A stretch of DNA of 50,865 nt from Clostridia bacterium. GTDB lineage: Bacteria; Bacillota; Clostridia; Oscillospirales; Acutalibacteraceae. The translations under genes were made by a program, and so were the position numbers. The stretch is from contig JAFYSP010000004.1 in the NCBI GenBank assembly GCA_017559305.1, positions 1-50,865 on the forward strand, written 5' to 3'. The notes under the pieces are model-generated. The model did not search any database. It was not told the DNA's origin and saw only the letters and a list, made by a program, of their open reading frames with translations. Position 1 is the stretch's first letter; each line of letters opens with the position of its first letter. Positions 36,071-42,477 of the stretch are shown here, piece by piece.

Positions 36071-36415
36071 ATGCCAGGAACAAGAAAACTCGGCAGAACC
36101 AGCGATCACAGAACTGCAATGCTCAGAGCTATGGTAACCTTCCTTTTCGAAAACGGAAAGATCGAAACCACAGTAACAAGAGCTAAAGAAGTTCGCGCTG
36201 TCGCAGAAAAATATATTACACTCGCTAAAGATAATAATCTTGCAAATAAGAGACTTGCATTAGCATTCATCACAAAAGAAGATGTTGTTAAGAAACTCTT
36301 TGAGGAGATTGCTCCTGCATATGCAGATAAAAACGGCGGCTACTGCCGCATCGTTAAGACCGGTCCCCGCCGCGGTGACGCAGCAGAGATGGCTATTATC
36401 GAGCTTGTAAAATAA
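36071..36415 (+). CDS. rplQ: 50S ribosomal protein L17
   Basis: L17 lies near the tunnel exit. The 114 residues start [20 protein letters not shown] and contain [20 protein letters not shown], and the end [20 protein letters not shown]. The ATG follows AAGGAGTG; an in-frame GTG nine bases earlier is part of that site. It closes the alpha section of the operon. Confidence 0.97.
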   Translation: MPGTRKLGRTSDHRTAMLRAMVTFLFENGKIETTVTRAKEVRAVAEKYITLAKDNNLANKRLALAFITKEDVVKKLFEEIAPAYADKNGGYCRIVKTGPRRGDAAEMAIIELVK

Positions 36416-36425
36416 TTTCTGATAT

Positions 36426-36449
36426 CCGCTCCCGAGCGATCGGGAGCGG
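36426..36449 (+). terminator. Hairpin ending the ribosomal operon
   Basis: CCGCTCCCGA and TCGGGAGCGG form a ten-base GC-rich stem over GCGA, 11 bases after rplQ. The bases after it are AGTTCTCC, not a T-run, so termination may be weak or factor-assisted. Confidence 0.65.
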
Positions 36450-36498
36450 AGTTCTCCAAAAAACTTTAATTTCAACCATTTTATACAATAAAAATCGG

Positions 36499-36527
36499 TT
36501 GACATATAACCCTTGTTGTGTTAATAT
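36499..36527 (+). promoter_or_regulatory. Promoter of the tRNA-Ser region
   Basis: TTGACA (36499-36504) and TAATAT (36522-36527) are 17 bases apart; a TATAAT overlaps at 36525-36530. It precedes the tRNA-Ser copies and is the only clear promoter before 37252. Confidence 0.7.
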
Positions 36528-36554
36528 AATAGGGTACCTTTGAAAAATCAAAGG

Positions 36555-36764
36555 AACAACTTAATATTCGGAGAGGTACCCCAGTGGTCATAACGGGTAA
36601 GCGTAGATAAAACAATTCGGTGAATTGTTTTATCAAGCGTGTAACGAAAATAAGGAGCAATCGAGTAATCGAAAGACTTGCGAAGAGTGCGACTATATTT
36701 TCGGAAGGGCAGGAGCCGAGTTATGAGCGCTGAGAGGGCTCAACGTATAAACAACTTAATATTC
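36555..36764 (+). repeat. Partial tRNA-Ser copy plus structured spacer (element A)
   Basis: A 41-base block at 36555-36595 (24 identical bases, 5 different, 12 identical) recurs at 36750-36790, where it contains the leader and 5' end of the real tRNA-Ser(UGA). The first copy has the acceptor GGAGAGG and D-arm but loses tRNA identity after about 28 bases. The spacer has a long hairpin (GATAAAACAATTC/GAATTGTTTTATC, 36606-36634), AAGGAGCAATC at 36652 and CGACTATATTTTCGG at 36690. The last two recur in the element near 37395. No gene seen. Confidence 0.7.
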
Positions 36765-36853
36765 GGAGAGGTATCGAAGTGGTCATAACGAGGCGGTCTT
36801 GAAAACCGTTTGGGGGCAACCCCACAAGGGTTCGAATCCCTTCCTCTCCGCCA
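36765..36853 (+). tRNA. tRNA-Ser (anticodon UGA)
   Basis: An 89-base class II tRNA: acceptor GGAGAGG/CCTCTCC, anticodon loop with TGA in GTCTTGAAAAC, long variable arm (TTTGGGGGCAACCCCACAA), T-arm GGGTTCGAATCCC, discriminator G and encoded CCA. The whole structure is intact, so this copy is the functional one. Confidence 0.95.
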
Positions 36854-36866
36854 TTTTTCAAAAAAG

Positions 36867-36906
36867 TACTGTTGTGGTAGGCAAAAGCCGAGTAACCACA
36901 ACAGTA
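36867..36906 (+). terminator. Hairpin after tRNA-Ser(UGA)
   Basis: TACTGTTGTGGT and ACCACAACAGTA form a 12-base stem with a 16-base loop. The tail (TTAATTCAA) is A/T-rich but not a clean T-run, so it may be a processing hairpin or a weak terminator. Confidence 0.5.
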
Positions 36907-36930
36907 TTAATTCAATAAAACTAAATACTC

Positions 36931-37139
36931 AATACCAAACGTAACCATATATTCGGAGTAGTACGGGAGTGGTGACGGGCTACATATCCGAGCGCCGCCG
37001 GTGGCGGATGCAGCGAGGATCTGTTGGCGCAGCGGTCAAAATTCAAAGGCGAAGAATGAGACGCTTGAATTTTGGGTACCGCAAGAGCGCAGAGGCCGAG
37101 GAACTACAACGTGCTGACCAAAAGAAAAATTAAATACCA
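36931..37139 (+). repeat. Partial tRNA-Ser copy plus structured spacer (element B)
   Basis: The block at 36931-36977 recurs at 37140-37185 with few changes; the second copy leads into the real tRNA-Ser(GCU). The first copy has GGAGTAGTA and GTGGTGACG but then diverges. The spacer forms a long stem: GCGGT plus CAAAATTCAA (37032-37046) pairs with TTGAATTTTG (37065-37074) and ACCGC (37078-37082), extended by GCGC/GCGC and GGC/GCC further out. Blocks of it recur at 10-43 of the window. No gene seen. Confidence 0.7.
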
Positions 37140-37162
37140 AATACCAACGTAACCATATAAAT

Positions 37163-37252
37163 GGAGTAGTACTCAAGTGGTGACGAGGCGCCCCTGCTAA
37201 GGGCGTAGGTCGGGTAACCGGCGCGAGAGTTCAAGTCTCTCCTACTCCGCCA
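37163..37252 (+). tRNA. tRNA-Ser (anticodon GCU)
   Basis: A 90-base class II tRNA: acceptor GGAGTAG/CTACTCC, anticodon loop CTGCTAA with GCT, long variable arm (GTAGGTCGGGTAACCGGCGC), T-arm AGAGTTCAAGTCTCT, discriminator G and encoded CCA. Intact. Confidence 0.95.
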
Positions 37253-37255
37253 TAT

Positions 37256-37287
37256 AAAAAAGGCATCCCAACGGGGTGCCTTTTTTG
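37256..37287 (+). terminator. Terminator after tRNA-Ser(GCU)
   Basis: AAAGGCATCCC and GGGGTGCCTTT form a stem over a short loop, followed by six T. This implies that the tRNA-like sequence further on is outside the main transcript unless read through. Confidence 0.85.
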
Positions 37288-37396
37288 TATGCTGAATAAA
37301 AGAAAACCGAAATCTCGCGACGGTTACGGCGCGAGAGGGAGCGATGCGAGCGCATCCGGTGGATGATACAGCGAGCAAAAGCGAGTGACAAAACAA

Positions 37397-37485
37397 GGAG
37401 TAATCCGACCGGCAGGGAGGAGAACGACTATGTTTTGGAGGTGCAACGGCGCTTTAGCGCCTAGAGAGTCTCTCCTACTCCGCCA
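37397..37485 (+). pseudogene. Degenerate tRNA-Ser-like sequence (element C)
   Basis: The ends match tRNA-Ser(GCU): GGAGTA at 37397 can pair with TACTCC near the 3' end, followed by GCCA, and the length is 89 bases. A variable-arm-like hairpin (GGCGCTTTAGCGCC, about 37448-37461) and AGAGAGTCTCTCC in place of the T-arm are present. No usable anticodon loop or TTCRA is seen. The preceding bases (37300-37396) hold CGAG/CTCG-type stems like those in the other elements. It ends at a strong terminator. It may be a dead gene or a tRNA-like RNA. Confidence 0.6.
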
Positions 37486-37529
37486 GAAAAAAGCACACAT
37501 TGTTTATTAAGACAATGTGTGCTTTTTTT
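37486..37529 (+). terminator. Terminator after the tRNA-like sequence
   Basis: AAAAAGCACACATTG and CAATGTGTGCTTTTT form a 15-base stem over a ten-base loop, followed by more T. A strong terminator directly after the tRNA-like 3' end suggests that RNA is made from this segment. Confidence 0.9.
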
Positions 37530-37534
37530 CAACG

Positions 37535-37704
37535 AAATTCGCCTTTGGCGAGTGAAATATAGCTTTGCTATGTGAAATAGCTTTGCTGTGAAATGTTTGC
37601 TTCGCAAATGTGAAGGACGAATTTCATTTCACATTGTAACGAAGTGACAATATTTCACAATTTACGAAGTGAATTATTTCATATTCGGCATCGCCGAATA
37701 TTTA
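37535..37704. repeat. Hairpin array 1 (spacers GTGAAAT / ATTTCAC)
   Basis: A row of short palindromes separated by constant spacers. In the left half GTGAAAT separates CGCC-TTT-GGCG, ATAGC-TTT-GCTAT, a second AGC-TTT-GCT and TTTGC-TTC-GCAAA. In the right half the complementary ATTTCAC separates ATTGT...ACAAT, TTTACGAAGTGAA and ATTCGGC-ATC-GCCGAAT. The two halves could fold back on each other through the spacers, giving a branched structure. It lies just upstream of the four-helix-bundle gene promoter. No gene in it. Confidence 0.75.
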
Positions 37705-37706
37705 AC

Positions 37707-37735
37707 TTGAAAAAGCACTTGTTGTATGCTATATA
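37707..37735 (+). promoter_or_regulatory. Promoter of the four-helix-bundle operon
   Basis: TTGAAA (37707-37712) and TATATA (37730-37735) with a 17-base spacer and TG before the -10 box. It starts three bases after hairpin array 1. Confidence 0.65.
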
Positions 37736-37758
37736 AATAATAGAAAGGCGGTGCTTTT

Positions 37759-38106
37759 ATGGTAGACTCAAAACTTCGTGACTTGTCCACAGACTTTGCA
37801 GTTAAAGTAATTAAATTATGTGACAACATCAAAGGTCATTATTCACTCGTGAATCAAATAGAACGTTCTTCAACCTCTATTGGTGCAAATGTTCATGAAG
37901 CCAATTATGCTCATAGCAAGGCGGATTTTGTTGCTAAATTTCAAATTGCCTTAAAGGAATGCTATGAAACGGAGTATTGGCTTGAATTATTTGTGAAGTC
38001 TGAATTGATTGATAGAGATGTTGTAAAAGATTTATATAATCAATGTGGAACTATTCGTAGGATGTTAATTGTCTCTATCAATACAGCAAAGGAGAATATT
38101 CAATGA
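37759..38106 (+). CDS. Four-helix-bundle protein (S23/Avd-like)
   Basis: A 115-residue helical protein of the family first seen in intervening sequences of 23S rRNA genes and related to Avd of diversity-generating retroelements. The hallmark pattern is present: DFAVKVIKLCDNIKG near 12-26, LVNQIERSSTSIGANVHEAN near 30-49, then KADFVAKFQIALKECYETEY and a last helix. No reverse transcriptase or rRNA gene lies nearby. The ATG has an AAAGGCGGTG site. Known members bind nucleic acid or partner proteins; a role here is open. It overlaps the next gene by four bases. Confidence 0.88.
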   Translation: MVDSKLRDLSTDFAVKVIKLCDNIKGHYSLVNQIERSSTSIGANVHEANYAHSKADFVAKFQIALKECYETEYWLELFVKSELIDRDVVKDLYNQCGTIRRMLIVSINTAKENIQ

Positions 38107-38606
38107 TTTTCGGACCTGCCTCTAAAGAAATGGTGTGTGAATGGAGAAAAATTCATATGCGATTCAAGGATAAAATACATCCTAATAAAAAAAGTGGCAA
38201 TGAAGTAATAGCATATTTACAAGAGAAGTACTTGCTTGAAGAGTTTAATGATGAAAAGGCGTTTAATGCTGTATATGAAACAGTTTTGTTGAATGACTTT
38301 TACAAACAAAAACTTTTACCCAATACACAACCTGAGCCGAGAACTTTTATATTAAAAAACGAAGGCAATGGAAAAACAGTTTATGATCTTCAAGAAAAAA
38401 TGTGGAATAATTGTCAAGTTTTTATTGGTATTGATTTAAGCTCCGGATATGTGCAAATAGAAGGCAGTTGTCTTTTATATAATGAAATTCTTGCTTTTCA
38501 AGGATTAGATGAATTCGACATAGAAAATTGTGTTAGAGTTGCGGATTATATAGATAGCTTAAAAAAATTCAATCCAACACTTTATAATGAGTTGTGTTTG
38601 GATTGA
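38103..38606 (+). CDS. Hypothetical protein coupled to the four-helix-bundle gene
   Basis: The 167-residue product has no signal peptide or membrane segment and matches no family I can name. The first half is charged and helical (CEWRKIHMRFKDKIHPNKK), the second half has beta-like stretches (VFIGIDLSSGYVQIEG). Its ATG overlaps the upstream stop in ATGA, so translation is coupled and the two products may act together. Base composition is more AT-rich than the core genes around it, consistent with an accessory origin. Likely real because of the coupling and the length. Confidence 0.7.
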   Translation: MIFGPASKEMVCEWRKIHMRFKDKIHPNKKSGNEVIAYLQEKYLLEEFNDEKAFNAVYETVLLNDFYKQKLLPNTQPEPRTFILKNEGNGKTVYDLQEKMWNNCQVFIGIDLSSGYVQIEGSCLLYNEILAFQGLDEFDIENCVRVADYIDSLKKFNPTLYNELCLD

Positions 38607-38650
38607 TATTGGGTTATATAAGATTTTATTATGCATAAGAGTATTTAATA

Positions 38651-38683
38651 CAAAAAAGGCATCGGGGCGGGATGCCTTTTTTC
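38651..38683. terminator. Bidirectional terminator between convergent genes
   Basis: AAAAAAGGCATC and GATGCCTTTTTT close over a GC-rich loop. It ends the four-helix-bundle operon and, on the other strand, the decarboxylase-like gene. Confidence 0.88.
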
Positions 38684-38692
38684 TCTTTAATT

Positions 38693-40015
38693 TTATTCAA
38701 CCACGACCGAGCACTCGGTGATTCCATAGTATTCAAAACACTTGATAATTTCTTTTGTCAGCCTTTCGCCGCAAGCCGCTATAGGTACTGCAGGCGGACA
38801 TCCGACCGAAACTTCTGCCAACGTTCTGCCGTTGGCATTTTTTATCGGTATTAACTCGCTTTTGGCAAAGCAAGCATCTCGTACCGATAATACCTGCCTT
38901 GGAGTTGAAAATCTCGGAGGAGAAACGAGAATTTCGTTTAGTTTTGGTATGGATAAAAGCACCCTTTCCAGACGCTCGATATCGGTGTCAACAGTTAGCA
39001 TCATAACGAGGTAATCGGGATCTGAAAATTCCACATATATTCCGTTTTCTCTTAATATATCCTTGAGGGCATAACCTGTGTATCCGTATTTCTTGGTTGC
39101 GAGGGTTAATTTCATCGGCTCGTCACCTATAAAGCAGTAGCCGTTTTCTGCCAACCTTTTTTTACATTGGCTTACCTTTATTGTGAACTCGGCAAGCTTT
39201 TGTGATAAACCGCTTGCTATATATGCGTTTGTCGCGTCGAGTGACTGCAATATAAGATATGACGGACTTGTTGAACCAAAGATTGAAAGGGATTTTTTGG
39301 CATTTTCTGCAAAGAAATCGGGCGCTGTTGGAGAGATGTGCAGATATGCACCGCCCGTTAATACCGGGAGTGTCTTGTGCGCGGAATCACAGCATATATC
39401 CGCTCCCAAATCTATCGGATGACAAGATTTAGGCAGGAATTTCAGATAAGCGCCGTGCGCGTTATCTACCGCGAGCAAAACGCCATGCTTGTGACATACC
39501 TCGGCAATGGCTTTTATATCTTGTGTGTTGCCCAAATAATCCGGACTTGTAAGATAAACCGCTGACGGTAGTCTGTCAGCACTACTCAAAGCAATGTCAA
39601 GCGCTTTTGGGTCTATCTTGCAGGAAAGATATGTTTCATTTTCGTTCGGATAAAGCCACTTTACATCAAAATCCATTAGCGCGGCAGCTGTTAAAAATGC
39701 TTTATGTGCATTTCTTCCTGCAAATATCAGCGGTCGTCCATCACCTAAAAGTGAGCAGAGGTAAAGCATCGCACGAATGCAATGTGATGATCCTTCGGTC
39801 GAGTAAAAGGTCTTTGCGCCGAAAAGCAGGGAAGCGTTTTCCTCGCTTTGTTTTATAATTCCGCTTGCTTGGTACAAACTGTCGGCACCGTCTATCTCGG
39901 TGATGTCGAGTGCTTCTATTCCAAGAGCACCCTCGCCCTTGTGCCCCGGCATATGTAACCTCAAGGCGCCGTTGTCATTGTATTTTCTCACAAAATCACA
40001 AATTGGAGTATTCAT
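38693..40015 (-). CDS. PLP-dependent Orn/Lys/Arg decarboxylase-family enzyme
   Basis: A fold-type I PLP enzyme of the ornithine/lysine/arginine decarboxylase group, in its short Gram-positive form (440 residues; no N-terminal wing domain). Visible: RLHMPGHKG near residue 19, TEGSSHCIRAML near 71, LAVDNAHGAYL (the Asp that holds PLP nitrogen) and DSAHKTLPVLTGGAYLH with the PLP lysine near residue 215. The substrate cannot be told. Its ATG overlaps the stop of the radical SAM gene (TAATG), so both come from one transcript. Confidence 0.88.
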   Translation of the reverse strand: MNTPICDFVRKYNDNGALRLHMPGHKGEGALGIEALDITEIDGADSLYQASGIIKQSEENASLLFGAKTFYSTEGSSHCIRAMLYLCSLLGDGRPLIFAGRNAHKAFLTAAALMDFDVKWLYPNENETYLSCKIDPKALDIALSSADRLPSAVYLTSPDYLGNTQDIKAIAEVCHKHGVLLAVDNAHGAYLKFLPKSCHPIDLGADICCDSAHKTLPVLTGGAYLHISPTAPDFFAENAKKSLSIFGSTSPSYLILQSLDATNAYIASGLSQKLAEFTIKVSQCKKRLAENGYCFIGDEPMKLTLATKKYGYTGYALKDILRENGIYVEFSDPDYLVMMLTVDTDIERLERVLLSIPKLNEILVSPPRFSTPRQVLSVRDACFAKSELIPIKNANGRTLAEVSVGCPPAVPIAACGERLTKEIIKCFEYYGITECSVVVE

Positions 40016-41391
40016 TATTGATCCTCAAGTGCTCTGGCTATTGCAACCATTATTGCACATTCCATTCTTTTGCGGAAAAGCTCGCATCCGTATTTATAAA
40101 CACCCTTGACCGAGCCGGTGGCATGATAAGCATTAGCGGCGCAACCGCCCGAGCAGTAAAGTTTTGCCCAGCACTCTTTACATTCGGGTCTTGAATATAC
40201 GTTACAAGACATAAATTCATCTTGAATTTCGGTGTTGTGTACTCCGTCGAAAATGTTTCCGAGCAGGAATTTCTCGTCGCCGACAAATTGATGACAAGGG
40301 TATAGGTCACCCCAAGGGGTTACCGCCATATATTCGGTTCCCGAGCCACAACCCGAGATGCGCTTGTAAACACAAGGACCGCCAAAAAGATCGATCATAT
40401 AGTGATAGAAGGTGAAGGGCTTGCCTTTTTTATCGTATTCACGCATAAGCTCTGCGAGCTTTTCGTATTGGTCGAGAACTATTGGCAGATCCTTCTCGGT
40501 AAGCTCGGAGGGATCACCCGCCGCACAAACAACGGGTTCCATACTCAGCTCGTAAAATCCGAGGTCGAGCATCTGCTTTATATCTTCAAGAAAATCGGGA
40601 TTTGCGTGGGTGAAGGTGCCGCGCATATAATAATTTTTACCGCCGCGCGCCTCAACCAATTTTTGAAACTTAGGAACAATTCTCTCCCAACTTCCGTTTC
40701 CGGCATAGTCGACGCGGTATTTGTCGTGTATCTCCTTGCGCCCGTCAAGACTTAATACAACGTTGCTCATTTCTTTGTTGGCAAATTCGATCACGTCGTC
40801 ATCTATTAAAAGTCCGTTGGTGGTAAGGGTGAAACGGAAATTCTTGTTATGTTCCTTTTCTACACTGCGGGCATATTCTACAAGTTGCTTTACAACCTCA
40901 AAATTCATCAGCGGCTCGCCACCGAAGAAATCGACCTCAAGGTTGTGACGCTTTCCTGAGTTTTCAATAAGAAAATCGAGCGCGCGCTTACCAACTTCAA
41001 AGCTCATAACGGCGCGCTCACCGTGATACTTGCCTTGACTTGCAAAGCAGTATTCACAGTTGAGATTGCAGGTGTGGGCGATGTGAAGACAAAGCGCCTT
41101 TATAACACCCGCCGTCTTTTTCTTAAGCTCACCTGCCATCGGCTCGAAGGTGTCTTCGGTAAAGAGCTGACCGCTTTCTTTCAGCTCAACCACCTGCTTG
41201 TAGCATTCTTCTATTTCCTGCCTTGTGGCAACGGCTGAATATCTGTCAGCGAGCTTCTCGATAACCTTGTCACGAGCGGTGCTTTCAAATAATTCAATAA
41301 TATCGTAGGCAATGTCGTCAACAGCGTGCACAGATCCTGAACAGATGTCGAGCACAATGTTATATCCGCCCATCTTATATTGATGTATCAT
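40015..41391 (-). CDS. scfB: SCIFF peptide maturase (radical SAM/SPASM thioether synthase)
   Basis: It installs thioether crosslinks in the SCIFF peptide encoded just upstream. The 458 residues contain an N-terminal peptide-binding region (RRE-like, about 10-90), the radical SAM cluster motif C-x3-C-x2-C in HTCNLNCEYCFASQG, FFGGEPLMNFE, and a SPASM tail rich in cysteine (SGCGSGTEYMAVTPWGDLYPC, quoted in part, and RPECKECWAKLYCSGGC). I start at 41391 with an AAAGGAA site; the frame is open to 41442, inside the terminator. A close match to known CteB/ScfB proteins. Confidence 0.94.
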   Translation of the reverse strand: MIHQYKMGGYNIVLDICSGSVHAVDDIAYDIIELFESTARDKVIEKLADRYSAVATRQEIEECYKQVVELKESGQLFTEDTFEPMAGELKKKTAGVIKALCLHIAHTCNLNCEYCFASQGKYHGERAVMSFEVGKRALDFLIENSGKRHNLEVDFFGGEPLMNFEVVKQLVEYARSVEKEHNKNFRFTLTTNGLLIDDDVIEFANKEMSNVVLSLDGRKEIHDKYRVDYAGNGSWERIVPKFQKLVEARGGKNYYMRGTFTHANPDFLEDIKQMLDLGFYELSMEPVVCAAGDPSELTEKDLPIVLDQYEKLAELMREYDKKGKPFTFYHYMIDLFGGPCVYKRISGCGSGTEYMAVTPWGDLYPCHQFVGDEKFLLGNIFDGVHNTEIQDEFMSCNVYSRPECKECWAKLYCSGGCAANAYHATGSVKGVYKYGCELFRKRMECAIMVAIARALEDQ

Positions 41392-41413
41392 AAATAAGTA
41401 TTCCTTTCTGTCA

Positions 41414-41447
41414 TAAAAAAATGCCGCCTTGCGCGGCAGCATTTTTT
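41414..41447 (-). terminator. Attenuating terminator between scfA and scfB
   Basis: On the minus strand AATGCTGCC and GGCGGCATT pair with one G-U over GCGCAA, then seven T. It lies between the peptide gene and the maturase gene, so most transcripts would carry only the peptide. Confidence 0.85.
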
Positions 41448-41455
41448 ATTTGCAA

Positions 41456-41608
41456 TTACTTGCTTTCTTCGGTGTTTTCACACTTCTGATTAGCAATACC
41501 ACAGCTGGTTTTGCAAGCAGACTGACAAGAAGTCTGGCACTCGCCGCAGCCGCCGTTTTTAGCGCTGTCGCAAAGATTGCGAGTCTTAATTGTCTTGATA
41601 TGTTCCAT
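41456..41608 (-). CDS. scfA: SCIFF precursor peptide
   Basis: A 50-residue precursor of the ribosomally made, thioether-modified SCIFF peptide conserved in Clostridia. It begins MEHIKTIKTRNLCDSAKNGG and continues CGECQTSCQSACKTSCGIAN, then QKCENTEESK. The six usual cysteines (21, 24, 28, 32, 36, 43) are present, plus an extra one at position 13. The start has a GGAGGT site nine bases upstream. It was found by reading the region before the maturase on the minus strand. Confidence 0.95.
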   Translation of the reverse strand: MEHIKTIKTRNLCDSAKNGGCGECQTSCQSACKTSCGIANQKCENTEESK

Positions 41609-41637
41609 TTCGGCAACCTCCACAAATGTTTTTATTC

Positions 41638-41666
41638 AGTATATCACGCCACTGCCAATAAGTCAA
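41638..41666 (-). promoter_or_regulatory. Promoter of scfA-scfB
   Basis: On the minus strand TTGACT (41661-41666) and TATACT (41638-41643) with a 17-base spacer and TG before the -10 box. Confidence 0.8.
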
Positions 41667-41697
41667 CAATTTATAATCTATATATAATTATTTTTAC

Positions 41698-41726
41698 TTG
41701 ACAAAGCATAATAGTAGGTGTAATAT
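41698..41726 (+). promoter_or_regulatory. Promoter of the mgtC-like gene
   Basis: TTGACA (41698-41703) and TAATAT (41721-41726) with a 17-base spacer, divergent from the scfA promoter. Confidence 0.8.
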
Positions 41727-41741
41727 AGTACAATATTAGAG

Positions 41742-41777
41742 AAGCGGATGGTTTTTGCGGTCCGCTTGTTTTTATTT
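41742..41777 (+). terminator. Terminator-like hairpin in the mgtC leader
   Basis: AAGCGGA and TCCGCTT form a seven-base stem followed by GTTTTTATTT, right before the AGGAGG site. Its position between promoter and start codon suggests attenuation rather than simple termination of another gene. Confidence 0.6.
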
Positions 41778-41788
41778 AGGAGGACAAA

Positions 41789-42457
41789 ATGGAAATCTTA
41801 CTAACCTATATTAAACTTGATGTCTGGCAGGTGCTTATTCGTTGCGCCGCCGCAATTATAGTTGGCGCTGTTATCGGTAGTGAACGTGCAAAACACGGCC
41901 GTGCCGCCGGTATGAGAACTCATATTTTAGTCTGCCTTGGCGCTACAATGACCGCATTGACAGGACTATATATCACCGAGATAATGGGAATGGGCGGAGA
42001 TGTCAGCCGAATTGCAGCGCAGGTTATATCGGGTGTCGGTTTTCTTGGAGCCGGTATGATAGTGCTCAAAAGCAATAGCGTTATTACGGGTCTTACTACT
42101 GCCGCAGGTGTCTGGACTACCGCCACAATAGGCATTGCTATCGGTTATGGCTTTTACCTCGGCGCAAGTATTGTCACACTTTTGTTTATTTTGGCTGTTG
42201 TGCTCTTTGCAAAGTTTGAAAAGCATAAGAAAAACGTTGGCTCGCTTTATATTGAGATAGACGATATGTATAAAGTAAACGAGATAATCGAAAAACTCGG
42301 CACTATTATCACTAATCACTTTAGCTATCAGATAATTGCCCCCAAAAGCGCAAAGCAGGGCAACCTCGGTATTGAGCTTATGCTTGAAAAAATGAAGGAT
42401 GTCGAGATAGAAAACATCAAATCTCTTGAAAATGTAGTTTTCGCAGTTGAAGAATAG
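41789..42457 (+). CDS. MgtC/SapB family membrane protein
   Basis: A 222-residue membrane protein of the MgtC/SapB/YhiD family. The N-terminal half has four or five hydrophobic segments and the family signature VGAVIGSERAKHGRAAGMRT near residue 26, then CLGATMTALTGLY and GVGFLGAGMIVLKS. The C-terminal 75 residues are a soluble ACT-like domain (EIDDMYKVNEIIEKLGTIIT). MgtC is linked to magnesium limitation and F-ATPase inhibition in Salmonella; the role here is not known. AGGAGG site seven bases before the ATG. Confidence 0.9.
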   Translation: MEILLTYIKLDVWQVLIRCAAAIIVGAVIGSERAKHGRAAGMRTHILVCLGATMTALTGLYITEIMGMGGDVSRIAAQVISGVGFLGAGMIVLKSNSVITGLTTAAGVWTTATIGIAIGYGFYLGASIVTLLFILAVVLFAKFEKHKKNVGSLYIEIDDMYKVNEIIEKLGTIITNHFSYQIIAPKSAKQGNLGIELMLEKMKDVEIENIKSLENVVFAVEE

Positions 42458-42477
42458 ACAAGCAGTAAAAAAGCACC

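Noticed and set aside
36555..36853. Group I or II intron in a tRNA-Ser gene
   Set aside because: The downstream tRNA is intact from end to end, and the upstream copy has no 3' half, so there is no split tRNA to splice.
37130..37396. Open frame over tRNA-Ser(GCU) and element C
   Set aside because: It runs antisense through a complete tRNA and its terminator and has no ribosome site.
37397..37485. Functional tRNA-Ser with a rare anticodon
   Set aside because: There is no recognisable anticodon loop or TTCRA T-loop, so decoding is unlikely.
37397..37485. Y-RNA-like (YrlA) RNA
   Set aside because: YrlA RNAs have a tRNA-like part, but no Ro60/Rsr gene is in the window and no clear Y-type stem was found; only a loose idea.
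37759..38606. Diversity-generating retroelement
   Set aside because: The four-helix-bundle protein resembles Avd, but there is no reverse transcriptase, template repeat or variable target gene nearby.
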